DNA from: Coprobacillus cateniformis
GTDB lineage: Bacteria > Bacillota_I > Bacilli_A > Erysipelotrichales > Coprobacillaceae
Length of the DNA: 64,000 bases
Direction: 5' to 3'
Assembly: GCF_009767585.1 (NCBI RefSeq)
Contig: NZ_WSNW01000001.1
Span: 1,890,090-1,954,089 of the forward strand
Part shown: one piece after another, positions 39,588 through 49,092 of the stretch
Numbering within the stretch: position 1 is the first letter of the stretch
How the letters are laid out: the number at the start of each line of letters is the position of its first letter
Made by a program: the position numbers and the translations under genes
Notes under the pieces: model-generated
The model's database searches: none
What the model saw: the letters and a program-made list of their open reading frames with translations, nothing else
Told to the model about the DNA's origin: nothing

Positions 39588-39725
39588 GGTTCTAGGAAGA
39601 TGAAACCGCTACACATAAGAAAGGAATGTCACTGTGTATAATTTTTATTGATTTCATCGCCATATTTTATTGTGTTTTGACATAATTGTGTTATAATCAT
39701 AAAGGCGAAAAGGAGTGCTCAATAC

Positions 39726-41546
39726 ATGAATAACATTAGAAATATAGCTATTATAGCACACGTTGACCACGGAAAAACAACTCTTGTGGATCAATTATTA
39801 AAATTATCTGGTACATTAAAAGATAATGAACAAATTGCTGAAAGAGCAATGGATAGTAATGCAATTGAAAGAGAAAGAGGTATTACAATCTTAGCAAAAA
39901 ATACAGCAATTAATTATAAAGATTACAGAATTAATATTATGGATACACCAGGCCATGCAGACTTTGGTGGTGAAGTAGAACGTATCATGAACATGGTAGA
40001 TGGTGTTTTATTGGTTGTTGATGCTTATGAAGGAACAATGCCACAAACACGTTTTGTATTAAAGAAAGCATTAGAAGCAAAGGTTAAACCAATTGTTGTT
40101 ATTAACAAAGTGGATAGACCAGTTGTTCGTATTAATGAAGTCATGGATGAAGTTCTTGAATTATTTATGGAATTAGGTGCAGATGACAATCAATTAGATT
40201 TCCCAACTGTATTTGTTTCAGCCTTAATGGGAACATCAAGTTTAGATACTGATCTTGCTACTCAGGTTCCTAATATGGATTGCTTGTTTGATATGATAAT
40301 TAATGAAATACCTGCCCCTTTGGTTGATGAAGAAGGTGCATTACAATTCCAGCCAGCATTATTGGATTATAATGATTATGTAGGACGTATTGGGATTGGA
40401 CGTATTCAAAGAGGAAAAATCAAAGTCAATGAAACTGTCTCTTGTATACGTGGAGATGGAACAAAGACACAATTTAGAATTCAAAAATTATTTGGTTTTA
40501 TTGGATTACATAGAATTGAAATCGAAGAAGCAAGTGCTGGAGATATTGTTGCAATTGCTGGTTTAGCTGATATTGGTGTTGGTGAAACAGTATGTACAAT
40601 GGGACAAGAAGAGCCATTACCATTATTAAGAGTTGATGAACCAACGATACAGATGGTATTTGGTACAAATACATCACCATTTGCAGGTAAAGATGGTAAA
40701 TTTGTAACTGCAAGTAAAATTGAAGAAAGATTGTTTAAAGAAACAAATCGTGATGTTTCTTTGAAAATCGAAAGAATTCCTAATAGTGAGGAATGGATTG
40801 TTTCTGGACGTGGAGAATTACATTTATCAATTTTGATTGAGAATATGCGTAGAGAAGGTTATGAATTACAAGTTTCAAAGCCTAAAGTTATCATTAAAGA
40901 AATTGATGGGGTTCAATGTGAACCATATGAAGAAGTCTTCATTGAAGCGCCAGATGAGTGTATTGGTAGTGTTATTGAATCATTAGGATTTAGACGTGGA
41001 ACATTAGAAAATATGGAATCTGATAATGGAATGACAAAAGTCCATTATGTTATTCCTTCACGTGGATTAATTGGTTTCATGACAAACTTCTTAACAATGA
41101 CAAAAGGATATGGAATTATCAATCATTCCTATTTAGAATATAGACCTATGGAAGGCGATGCAGTTGGAGAGAGACAACTTGGTGTTCTTGTTTCAATTGA
41201 CGCTGGACAAACGACAGCTTATGCTTTAGGTGGTGTAGAAGATCGTGGGGTTATGTTTATTGGTCCAGGTGTTGAAGTTTATGAAGGTATGATTGTTGGT
41301 GAACATAGTCGTGATAATGATTTGGTTGTTAACGTCACAAAAGGAAAACAATTAACAAATACACGTTCTTCTTCAAAAGATTCAACAGTTGTCTTAAAAA
41401 AGCCTAGATTCTTTAATCTTGAAGCATGTTTAGATTATGTCAATGATGATGAACTTGTTGAAGTTACACCAGAGAATATTCGTTTAAGAAAACGTTTATT
41501 AACTGAAAATGAAAGAAGAAAAGCATATAATAAGAAGAATGGATAA
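39726..41546 (+). CDS. typA: Translational GTPase TypA/BipA
   Basis: A ribosome-binding GTPase of the EF-G group needed for growth under stress. It begins with NIAIIAHVDHGKTTLVDQLL (G1), ERERGITILAKN (G2), DTPGHADFGGEVER (G3) and VINKVDRP (G4). EF-G-like domains follow, then the BipA-specific C-terminal domain with SSKDSTVVLKKPR and RLRKRLLTENERRK. The 606-aa length is normal. A TATAAT lies at 39692-39697, with TTGTGT 16 bp before it. Confidence 0.96.
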   Translation: MNNIRNIAIIAHVDHGKTTLVDQLLKLSGTLKDNEQIAERAMDSNAIERERGITILAKNTAINYKDYRINIMDTPGHADFGGEVERIMNMVDGVLLVVDAYEGTMPQTRFVLKKALEAKVKPIVVINKVDRPVVRINEVMDEVLELFMELGADDNQLDFPTVFVSALMGTSSLDTDLATQVPNMDCLFDMIINEIPAPLVDEEGALQFQPALLDYNDYVGRIGIGRIQRGKIKVNETVSCIRGDGTKTQFRIQKLFGFIGLHRIEIEEASAGDIVAIAGLADIGVGETVCTMGQEEPLPLLRVDEPTIQMVFGTNTSPFAGKDGKFVTASKIEERLFKETNRDVSLKIERIPNSEEWIVSGRGELHLSILIENMRREGYELQVSKPKVIIKEIDGVQCEPYEEVFIEAPDECIGSVIESLGFRRGTLENMESDNGMTKVHYVIPSRGLIGFMTNFLTMTKGYGIINHSYLEYRPMEGDAVGERQLGVLVSIDAGQTTAYALGGVEDRGVMFIGPGVEVYEGMIVGEHSRDNDLVVNVTKGKQLTNTRSSSKDSTVVLKKPRFFNLEACLDYVNDDELVEVTPENIRLRKRLLTENERRKAYNKKNG

Positions 41547-41615
41547 TTCCGTTCTTTTTTTATTTTCCGAAATTTGACAAATATGATATAATAAACAAGA
41601 AGGGAGAGGGGAATT

Positions 41616-42521
41616 ATGAAGAAATTTGAAGGTATTGAACAAATTGGCTTTACAGTCAATAAAGCACATAATGTTGCATTTGGAACGGTTGGAGAATATA
41701 AATTTATTATTAATTTTTTACCACAACAAAGACAATATTCTATAATTGCAACAATGAAAAATGATAATGAAACGGGAGTCTTATCACAATATTTAGAAAC
41801 TATGGATAAAGGTCAGTTTATCAATTGGACTCATTATAAAGATCATGCAGTTATAGTTAACTTAAAAAATGATAAAAATCTTACTGTGTGGGATTTAGAT
41901 AAAATTATGAAAGAAATTGCAGGCTTTGCATCTCAAAATGGTTATGTCCAATGTTGTCGTCATTGTGGACAAGAAACACCAATAGATGTATGTAGTATAA
42001 ATGGTTATAATGATTTATCATGTCCTAACTGTTTAGGGCAGCTTGCTGAAAATCAGCCAAAATTGAAAGAAGTTAATCTACCACTTGGAATTGTGGGAGC
42101 GTTGGCTGGATCACTGATTGGCGTTTTAGTTTGGGTAATTATTTATAAAATGGGATTTGTTGCTGGTATTACTGGTTTTATTATGTCAGTATGCTGTTTT
42201 AAAGGATATGAAATGCTTGGTGGTAGAATTGATAAAAAAGGTGTTTGGATTGCTGTTGCTATAGCGATTGTTATGCTAGGTGCTGCTGAGCTCATATCAG
42301 TTGGTTTAGAAATTTATGATGTCTTTGGAGAGATGTATGGAATAAGTATGGCTGATGCATTTAGAGCTATTCCTGCTTTTTTAGAAGAACCTGAAATAAT
42401 GGGGCCAATTGTTAAGGATTTATTATTTGGATATGTATTTATGGCGGCAGCAAGCTTCTCATATATTAAAAATATTAATAGAACAGTTAGCACGGATGGT
42501 GTTGTAGAACGTTTAGGGTAG
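41616..42521 (+). CDS. Membrane protein with internal zinc ribbon (301 aa)
   Basis: The soluble N-terminal half (about 1-105) is followed by a zinc-ribbon-like CRHCG ... CPNC pair (about 110-140) and then four to five membrane helices (from about 155: LPLGIVGALAGSLIGVLVWV). The two cysteine pairs and the following helices resemble other uncharacterised firmicute membrane proteins. Function unknown. GGGAGAGGGG precedes the ATG; the gene is alone between typA and the cre-bearing promoter at 42687. Confidence 0.78.
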   Translation: MKKFEGIEQIGFTVNKAHNVAFGTVGEYKFIINFLPQQRQYSIIATMKNDNETGVLSQYLETMDKGQFINWTHYKDHAVIVNLKNDKNLTVWDLDKIMKEIAGFASQNGYVQCCRHCGQETPIDVCSINGYNDLSCPNCLGQLAENQPKLKEVNLPLGIVGALAGSLIGVLVWVIIYKMGFVAGITGFIMSVCCFKGYEMLGGRIDKKGVWIAVAIAIVMLGAAELISVGLEIYDVFGEMYGISMADAFRAIPAFLEEPEIMGPIVKDLLFGYVFMAAASFSYIKNINRTVSTDGVVERLG

Positions 42522-42686
42522 TGAGAAATCTCTACCTTTCTACATATAATGACATAAGTTTTGTAAATATGACAATAAATATGTACGATTGCAAAGAAAT
42601 ATATGGGAATATTACAAAAAATGGAATAAAGTTTGTATAAAGAAGAAAAAAGTGATATATTATCATTAATAAATGAGGGTATTCTC

Positions 42687-42715
42687 TTGAAAAAGTAATC
42701 GCTTTCATTTATAAT
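42687..42715 (+). promoter_or_regulatory. Promoter with cre-like site in its spacer
   Basis: TTGAAA (42687-42692) and TATAAT (42710-42715) are exactly 17 bp apart. Between them GTAATCGCTTTCAT matches the catabolite-response element (TGNAANCGNWNNCW) except for one base, so CcpA would be expected to block this promoter. Confidence 0.65.
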
Positions 42716-42736
42716 AACAAGTAAGGAGGATGGATA

Positions 42737-42955
42737 GTGAAACTAAAATTACAAGTACAATTTAATAATAAAAATGTTGAAACAACAAATATCGAAAAAC
42801 TAGTTAAAGAGGATGTTAAGGCACAAGGTGTTAAAATGACAACTGTGGACACATTAGAGGTTTACTATAAACCAGAAGATTCTTCAGTATATTATGTTGC
42901 TACAACAAAAACTGGTGAAGTTGTTGGTAATGATCAACCACTTTACATCAGCTAG
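42737..42955 (+). CDS. Small DUF6465-like protein (72 aa)
   Basis: A short soluble protein predicted as beta-alpha-beta: VQFNNKNVETTNIEKLVKE, then TLEVYYKPEDSSVYYVATT and TGEVVG. The KPEDxxVYYV motif matches the DUF6465 family found in many clostridia; function unknown. Translation starts at a GTG 6 bp behind AAGGAGGA; an ATG overlapping that site is in another frame. Its promoter carries a cre-like site, hinting at carbon control. A terminator follows. Confidence 0.78.
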   Translation: MKLKLQVQFNNKNVETTNIEKLVKEDVKAQGVKMTTVDTLEVYYKPEDSSVYYVATTKTGEVVGNDQPLYIS

Positions 42956-42993
42956 TTCTTAGTATTACTTCAATAAAATATACCCAAAATGAT

Positions 42994-43020
42994 AAAGGAA
43001 CCAATCATGGTTCCTTTATT
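42994..43020 (+). terminator. Terminator after the DUF6465-like gene
   Basis: AAAGGAACC pairs with GGTTCCTTT around AATCAT, followed by ATTTCTTT. Confidence 0.8.
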
Positions 43021-43031
43021 TCTTTGTTTAG

Positions 43032-43122
43032 GGAACTGGTTCCATAAAAAATAAATATTTTTATAAAAAAATATTGACTAAATCATGAAAGCGTTTTATA
43101 ATGCAATTGTGGAACCGGTTCT
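43032..43122 (+). promoter_or_regulatory. scr operon promoter, cre site and two LacI-type operators
   Basis: TTGACT (43074-43079) and TATAAT (43097-43102) are 17 bp apart. Upstream lies GGAACTGGTTCC (43032-43043) and downstream GGAACCGGTTCT (43111-43122). Both are CG/TG-centred palindromes of the LacI-family type and are 79 bp apart, which suits looping. In the promoter spacer TGAAAGCGTTTTAT (43086-43099) matches a cre site except for one base. So local repression and CcpA control converge here. Confidence 0.8.
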
Positions 43123-43144
43123 ATACGGTGGGAGGAGAATGAAA

Positions 43145-45058
43145 ATGAGCGAGAATAAACAAGAAAAGTACTTGCGTATTTCTAAGGAACTTGTTGAGAA
43201 TGTAGGAGGTTTGGATAATATTCAAGGTGTTGCGCATTGTGCAACAAGACTACGTATTGTTTTAAATGACAATGCATTAGCTAATATAGAAAAGTTAGAA
43301 GAAATTGATTTGGTAAAAGGTGTATTTATTGCTGGGGATCAGTTACAGTTAATTTTTGGAGCGGGTCTCGTGAATGATGTTTATAACGTTTTTAGCCAAT
43401 ATACTCATACTGAAAATATGTCACTAGGAGATATTAAACAGCAAAGTGCTAAAAAACAAAATCCATTACAAGCCATTATTAAATCCTTATCAGATGTTTT
43501 TATTGATATTATGCCAGGAATTCTTGCGGCAGCATTATTAATGGGAATTACAGGAGTTTTAAGTAAGTGGGATGTTGTTGCTAATAATGAAACTCTATAT
43601 GCTATTAATAAATTAGCAAGTTTGGCTTCAAATGGTATCTTTGCTATTTTACCAATGGCAGTTTGTTATAGTGCTACTAAACGATATGGTGGAAAACCTA
43701 TCTTAGGAATGATAGTTGGTGCTATTATGTTAGATGCTTCTTTAGCAAATGCTTACTCTGTTGGTTCCGGAAGTGCGACTGCGGAAGTGATTAGAATTCT
43801 TGGATTGCCAATTGAACTTGTTGGATTTCAAGGGGGAATTATCATTGCTTTGATGATGGGATTTATTGTTGCTAAGTTAGATATTTTCTTTGATAAAAAG
43901 ATACCTGATGTTGTAAAACTATTGTTTTCGCCATTGTGTACTGTCTTTATTTCAACAGTCTTACTATTTACAATTATTGGGCCAGTTGGACGTGAATTAT
44001 CGAATGGGATTACAGGTATTTTGATCTGGGTAACACAAAATTTAGGGGCTGTTGGATATATGATTTTTGCAGGTGTACAACAGATCATTGTCATTACAGG
44101 ATTACATCATATTTTGGGTGCAATTGAAGCTCAGCTTATTGCAGACACAGGAAGAAATTTCTTGAATCCATTAATGTCAGTAGCACTGATTGGTCAAGGT
44201 GGAGCAGTCTTGGGGTATCTTGCAATGAATTGGAAAAATCTAAAGGCAAGAGAATTATGTATTCCTTCTTTTGCATCAACTCTCTTTGGAATTAGTGAAC
44301 CTGCTATTTTTGGAATCAACTTGCGTTATAAGTATCCATTAGTTGCAGGATGTTTAGGTGCAGCAGTGGCTGGAGCTTATGTTTATATTACTGATTTGGC
44401 TGCATTCGGTTTTGGAACAACTGCTGTTCCAGGAATTGCTATTTGTGATCCTAGTCATAATGGTTATATCAATTATATTATTGCACATGTTATTGCTTTG
44501 ATTATTGGCTGTGTATTAACAGTTATCTTTGGCAAGCTGTCTAAGAAAAAATCAGCTGACAATGTAGAAGAAGTGGTTTATGAAATGGAAGATCAAAATG
44601 AGTTTACTGGTGAAATTCAAGTTGTTTCTCCAGTTATTGGAGTTGTTAAAAATATTAGCCAATCAAGTGATGCAACATTTGCTTCAAAATCAATGGGAGA
44701 TGGCATTGTGGTTGATGTTGAAGATGGACAAGTGCTTTCTCCTTGTGATGGAACAGTAACATTTGTATTTCCAAGCAAACATGCTATTGGAATAACGATG
44801 AAAGATGGTTCAAGTGTTTTGATTCATTGTGGAATTGATACAGTGAATATGAATGGAGAAGGATTTGAAACATTTGTAACTGTTGGTCAAACTGTAAAAA
44901 TGGGTGACCCATTATTAACATTTGATATTACTTTAGTGAAAGAAAAAGGTTATTCTTCTGAAACTATGATGGCTTTTGAAGTGAAAGAAGGACGTACTCT
45001 TGAAATGAAATTTACTGGACAAACAAATGGTCAAGATGTTATAGCAGTTTTAAAGTAG
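43145..45058 (+). CDS. scrA: PTS sucrose-type EIIBCA
   Basis: One polypeptide holds all three PTS domains: EIIB (about 1-85) with the phospho-cysteine in VAHCATRLR (C32), EIIC (about 105-470, ten membrane segments, with ITGLHHILGAIEAQ), and EIIA (about 490-637) with the phospho-histidine in LIHCGIDTV (H561). The neighbours are two GH32 hydrolases, so the substrate is sucrose or a related fructoside, delivered as the 6-phosphate. The ATG at 43145 is 7 bp after GGGAGGAG. Longer frames from 43085 would start inside the promoter. Confidence 0.92.
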   Translation: MSENKQEKYLRISKELVENVGGLDNIQGVAHCATRLRIVLNDNALANIEKLEEIDLVKGVFIAGDQLQLIFGAGLVNDVYNVFSQYTHTENMSLGDIKQQSAKKQNPLQAIIKSLSDVFIDIMPGILAAALLMGITGVLSKWDVVANNETLYAINKLASLASNGIFAILPMAVCYSATKRYGGKPILGMIVGAIMLDASLANAYSVGSGSATAEVIRILGLPIELVGFQGGIIIALMMGFIVAKLDIFFDKKIPDVVKLLFSPLCTVFISTVLLFTIIGPVGRELSNGITGILIWVTQNLGAVGYMIFAGVQQIIVITGLHHILGAIEAQLIADTGRNFLNPLMSVALIGQGGAVLGYLAMNWKNLKARELCIPSFASTLFGISEPAIFGINLRYKYPLVAGCLGAAVAGAYVYITDLAAFGFGTTAVPGIAICDPSHNGYINYIIAHVIALIIGCVLTVIFGKLSKKKSADNVEEVVYEMEDQNEFTGEIQVVSPVIGVVKNISQSSDATFASKSMGDGIVVDVEDGQVLSPCDGTVTFVFPSKHAIGITMKDGSSVLIHCGIDTVNMNGEGFETFVTVGQTVKMGDPLLTFDITLVKEKGYSSETMMAFEVKEGRTLEMKFTGQTNGQDVIAVLK

Positions 45059-45069
45059 AGGAATTCATT

Positions 45070-46509
45070 ATGATGACAAAAGAAGATTATTTAAAACAAT
45101 ATAAGAATTATCAGAGTATGCGTGATAATGTTGCTAAAGATCCATATCGTTTGCACTATCACCTCATGCCACCAACTGGGTTTCTTAATGATCCCAATGG
45201 ATTATGTCAGAATCATGGAACTTATCATATCTATTTCCAGTACACACCATTTGATTGTGGCTGGGGAACAAAATTATGGGGTCATTATACAACTCAAGAT
45301 ATGATTACATTTAAACAAGAAGAGCCATTTTTATTTCCAGATCAGCAAGCTGATAGGGATGGTGTATATAGTGGATCGGCATTTATTGAAAATAATACAA
45401 TTCACTATTTTTATACAGGAAATGTGAAATTAATGGATCGTGATGATTATGATTATATTCAAAATGGACGTGAACAAAATACTATTCATATAACGAGTCA
45501 GGATGGTTACAGTCTTTCAAAGAAAGAAGTTGTTTTAACAAATCATGATTATCCTGCAGATATGTCTGCTCATGTGCGAGATCCAAAAATATTTCAAAAG
45601 GGTAATGATTATTATATGGTTTTAGGAGCAAGGAGCCAGAATAATAAGGGTTGTGTTTTAATGTACAGGAGTCATGATTTTATCCATTTTGATTATTACA
45701 ATCGTATTGAAACACCAGATAAGTTTGGATATATGTGGGAATGTCCTGATTTATTTGAGTTAGATGGACAGTTAATACTTATGGTATGTCCTCAAGGTGT
45801 TGAACAAATTGCATATGATTATGCAAATGTATATCAAACAGGCTATTATCCAATCAATTTTGATTTTGACAATAACACTTATCAATTGGGAGAGTTCAAA
45901 GAATTAGATCGCGGTTTTGATATTTATGCTCCACAAAGTTTCATTGATGAAAAGGGAAGAAGAATTCAGTTGAGTTGGATGGGGATACCTGATGCATCAT
46001 ATCATAACCAGCCCACTATCTCACATGATTGGCAACATGCATTAACAATGCCAAGAGTTTTAAGTTATCAAGATAATCAAATAGTTCAACAACCCCTTGA
46101 AGAATTAAAACAACTGAGAAAATCTTCATTAACGACTTCTCTTCAGGATTTCAATCAACACTGTCCAACTTGTATTTGTTATGAAATGAAAGTGGAATTT
46201 GATAATGATCAAGAATTTAATATTAATATAAGAGATGATGTTCAGTTTATCTATCAAAATAATGTTTTAACTCTTTCATTAGGTGAGAGTGGTTGTGGGC
46301 GTACAAATAGGAGTGTGCAATTAAATGAAATCACTGATTTTACAATCTATAGTGATACATCTAGTATAGAAATATTTGTTAATGGTGGAAAAGAAGTTTT
46401 TACAACACGTGTTTATAGTCAAACACTCCAACAGAAAGTTCATATCAATTCTCATAATAATGGGCAGGTTCATTTTTATGAATTGTCAGGATATCATATA
46501 GAAAAGTAG
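45070..46509 (+). CDS. scrB: Sucrose-6-phosphate hydrolase (GH32), copy 1
   Basis: This cytoplasmic enzyme splits sucrose-6-phosphate into glucose-6-phosphate and fructose. The five-bladed propeller carries the nucleophile in FLNDPNGLC, the transition-state pair in HVRDPKIF and the acid/base in WECPDL. A C-terminal beta-sandwich follows (from about 355). The length of 479 aa is normal. It lies 11 bp after scrA and 2 bp before a second GH32 gene. Confidence 0.93.
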   Translation: MMTKEDYLKQYKNYQSMRDNVAKDPYRLHYHLMPPTGFLNDPNGLCQNHGTYHIYFQYTPFDCGWGTKLWGHYTTQDMITFKQEEPFLFPDQQADRDGVYSGSAFIENNTIHYFYTGNVKLMDRDDYDYIQNGREQNTIHITSQDGYSLSKKEVVLTNHDYPADMSAHVRDPKIFQKGNDYYMVLGARSQNNKGCVLMYRSHDFIHFDYYNRIETPDKFGYMWECPDLFELDGQLILMVCPQGVEQIAYDYANVYQTGYYPINFDFDNNTYQLGEFKELDRGFDIYAPQSFIDEKGRRIQLSWMGIPDASYHNQPTISHDWQHALTMPRVLSYQDNQIVQQPLEELKQLRKSSLTTSLQDFNQHCPTCICYEMKVEFDNDQEFNINIRDDVQFIYQNNVLTLSLGESGCGRTNRSVQLNEITDFTIYSDTSSIEIFVNGGKEVFTTRVYSQTLQQKVHINSHNNGQVHFYELSGYHIEK

Positions 46510-46511
46510 AT

Positions 46512-47927
46512 ATGATAATGTCAAACATACATGAAGCAGAACAAGCTTTCAATCAGGTGAATCAAGAAACCTATCGTCTTCATTATCATTTAATGCCACC
46601 TGTTGGATCACTTGCAGACCCTAATGGAATGTGTCAAATAGGTGACACATATCATATATACTATATTTATAATCCACTTGCATGTATAACAGATGAGAGA
46701 ACAGCCTGTGTTTGGGGGCATTACAGTACTCAGGATTTTGTGCACTTTAAAAGGGAGAAGATTGCTATTTATCCAGATAGTCAATATGATAAAGATGGTG
46801 TCTATAGTGGTAGCAGTCTTTTAGAATCTGGTGTTTTACATGTTTTCTATACAGGAAATGTGAGATATACTGGAGATTACGATTATGTAACATCTGGACG
46901 TGAACAAAATGTGTTATCTGTTTCCTCTTTAGATGGAATTCATTTCAATCATAAGCAATTGTTAATGACAAATAAGGATTTCCCTCATACCATGACAAAA
47001 CATGTTAGGGATCCTCAGATTTTTAAAGAAGATAATCAATATTATATGGTGCTTGGGGCACGTCATCTTGAGAATAAAGGGCTTGTTCTGATATATGAAA
47101 GTCAGGATATGACACATTGGACTTACTTAAATGAACTAACTACCTCAAATACATTTGGTTACATGTGGGAATGTCCTGATATCATTATACTGGGCAAACA
47201 TAGATTTCTTATTGCTTGTCCCCAAGGTGTTGAAGGCGTTGAATATAAATATCAAAATAGTCATCAATGTGGTTATTTTGAAGTTCATGGTGATTTTCGT
47301 AAAAATGGAACTTTAGGAGAATTTCAACAATTTGATTATGGATTTGATTTTTATTCAGCACGTACATTTATAAATCAAAATGGTGAGCGTATTCTTTTTG
47401 CATGGTTGGGTATGTCTGAAGCAAGTTATACAAAGAATCAAACCGCACAAGATGGCTGGGAACAAGCTCTTGCTTTACCACGTCTTCTTAAATATAAAGA
47501 TCATCATATTTATCAAATACCAATTCCACAGTTGAAATCATTACGTCATCACCATGAACAGTTCAACCTTCAACAAAAATTCCATAAAAACAGTTTGTGT
47601 TTTGAAATGATAATTCACTTTTTAACATCTACTGATTTCCATATGCATTTAAGGGAAGATTGCTATATTTCATATAATTGTCAAGAAAGTCTCCTAACAT
47701 TAACAATGTATCAATGTGGTGATGGTAGAGAAAAAAGATCAGTTATTATTCAGGACTTATATAAGTTACAAATCTTTAGTGATATAAGTTCACTTGAGAT
47801 ATTTATAAATGATGGATATTATACAATGTCTACACGTATTTTTGGAAACTGTGATGATATCATCATCAATAAAGTCAATGCACAAGCTGATTTTTATGAA
47901 TTATTGCCATACCAAATAGAATGGTAA
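46512..47927 (+). CDS. GH32 hydrolase, copy 2, altered nucleophile motif
   Basis: A tandem paralog of the preceding gene with the same two-domain layout. RDP (HVRDPQIF) and acid/base (WECPDI) motifs are intact, but the nucleophile motif reads SLADPNGMC: Ala stands where nearly all GH32 enzymes have Asn. Asp itself remains. Several insertions (such as CITDERTACVWG) distinguish it from copy 1. It may act on a different fructoside. ATGs at 46512 and 46518 are both possible. The operon terminator starts at its stop codon. Confidence 0.88.
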   Translation: MIMSNIHEAEQAFNQVNQETYRLHYHLMPPVGSLADPNGMCQIGDTYHIYYIYNPLACITDERTACVWGHYSTQDFVHFKREKIAIYPDSQYDKDGVYSGSSLLESGVLHVFYTGNVRYTGDYDYVTSGREQNVLSVSSLDGIHFNHKQLLMTNKDFPHTMTKHVRDPQIFKEDNQYYMVLGARHLENKGLVLIYESQDMTHWTYLNELTTSNTFGYMWECPDIIILGKHRFLIACPQGVEGVEYKYQNSHQCGYFEVHGDFRKNGTLGEFQQFDYGFDFYSARTFINQNGERILFAWLGMSEASYTKNQTAQDGWEQALALPRLLKYKDHHIYQIPIPQLKSLRHHHEQFNLQQKFHKNSLCFEMIIHFLTSTDFHMHLREDCYISYNCQESLLTLTMYQCGDGREKRSVIIQDLYKLQIFSDISSLEIFINDGYYTMSTRIFGNCDDIIINKVNAQADFYELLPYQIEW

Positions 47928-47955
47928 AATCCTTGCTAGCAAGGATTTTCTTGTT
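47926..47955 (+). terminator. scr operon terminator
   Basis: AAAATCCTTGC pairs with GCAAGGATTTT around TA, followed by CTTGTTTTC. It overlaps the stop codon of the second GH32 gene. Confidence 0.75.
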
Positions 47956-47998
47956 TTCAAAGAACCTTTCACTTATAATAAAGGATGAGGAAAATATT

Positions 47999-48991
47999 AT
48001 GGATAAAAAGAAATTAACAATGAATGATATAGCCAAAATAGCAGGCGTTGCCAAGAGCACTGTTTCTCGTTATTTTAATGGTGGCTATGTAAAGGAAGAA
48101 ACAAGAATTAAACTGAAGAAGATTGTTGATGAGTATAATTATGAACCTAATGCAGTTGCCCAAAGTTTAAAAGCAAAGCACTCACATACAATAGGGATTA
48201 TTGCACCATGTCTAGACTCTATTACCTCATCACGAATGCTCATGGCAATAGATGAATATTTAAAGAATAATGGGTATTCAACAATTATTATAAATACAAA
48301 TCATAATGAGATTAGAGAACTCGCATCAATAGAACACTTATGGCGAATGAATGTTGATGGTATTATTTTATTAGCAACTGCATTAACTATGACTCATCAG
48401 CAACTTGCAGCCAAATTAGATATTCCAATATTGGTGGTTGCTCAGTTATTTAAGGGTGGAATCTCAATTATTTATGATGATTATCATGCTGGTTATGATG
48501 TTGGAACATATGCTGCTCAAATGAATCATAAGCAAATTTTATATATGGGTGTGGATCGTAAAGATGAAGCAGTTGGTGTTCAAAGAAAAAAAGGTGTTCT
48601 AGATGCTTTGAAAGATTACAATATAGAAAATATTGTTGTAAAAGAAACAAACTTTTCTTTCCAAGAATCACGCAAAGTTATTAAAGAATATTTAACAAAT
48701 CATCGACCAACTATGATTATTTGTGCAACAGATAATATTGCTTTGGCATGTTATAAAGAAATTCATGAAATGGGATTAAAAATTCCTGATGATATTTCAT
48801 TGATTGGGTTTGGAGGTTATGAAATTTCAGCACTTGTGACACCAAGTTTATGCACAATTCGCTATGATAATGAACTTGCTGGACAAATGGCTGGAAAAAC
48901 TATAATTCAATTAATTCAGGAAGAACTGGTTGCACATACTCAGCTAATTGGTTATCAATTGATAAAAGGTGAATCTGTAAAAAAATTATAA
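47999..48991 (+). CDS. scrR: LacI-family regulator of the scr locus (330 aa)
   Basis: Residues 1-60 are a LacI headpiece (LTMNDIAKIAGVAKSTVSRY, then the hinge NAVAQSLKAK). Residues 65-325 form a periplasmic-binding-protein-like sensor (GIIAPCLDSI, ICATDNIALACY, LIGFGGYEIS). Its place behind the scr genes and the two palindromes in front of scrA suggest it represses them and is released by a sugar phosphate. The ATG at 47999 follows GGATGAGG; longer frames would cross the terminator. Confidence 0.86.
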   Translation: MDKKKLTMNDIAKIAGVAKSTVSRYFNGGYVKEETRIKLKKIVDEYNYEPNAVAQSLKAKHSHTIGIIAPCLDSITSSRMLMAIDEYLKNNGYSTIIINTNHNEIRELASIEHLWRMNVDGIILLATALTMTHQQLAAKLDIPILVVAQLFKGGISIIYDDYHAGYDVGTYAAQMNHKQILYMGVDRKDEAVGVQRKKGVLDALKDYNIENIVVKETNFSFQESRKVIKEYLTNHRPTMIICATDNIALACYKEIHEMGLKIPDDISLIGFGGYEISALVTPSLCTIRYDNELAGQMAGKTIIQLIQEELVAHTQLIGYQLIKGESVKKL

Positions 48992-49092
48992 GTTATGATG
49001 AGTTTGAGAAAAGATTTATAATAGTAGAAATGGAAATGAAGACAAGCCATAAGTTTGTCTTTTCTTAAATATGAATGAGAGGAAAATGAGAA

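Noticed and set aside
39677..39697. TTGACA with TATAAT before typA as one promoter
   Set aside because: The boxes are only 9 bp apart, too close to work together; the TATAAT probably uses TTGTGT 16 bp upstream.
43085..43144. Longer N-terminus for scrA
   Set aside because: It would start inside the promoter and cover the operator; the strong ribosome-binding site lies at 43131-43137.
47921..47998. Longer N-terminus for the LacI-type regulator
   Set aside because: It would begin before the scr terminator and add a hydrophobic tail unlike the family.
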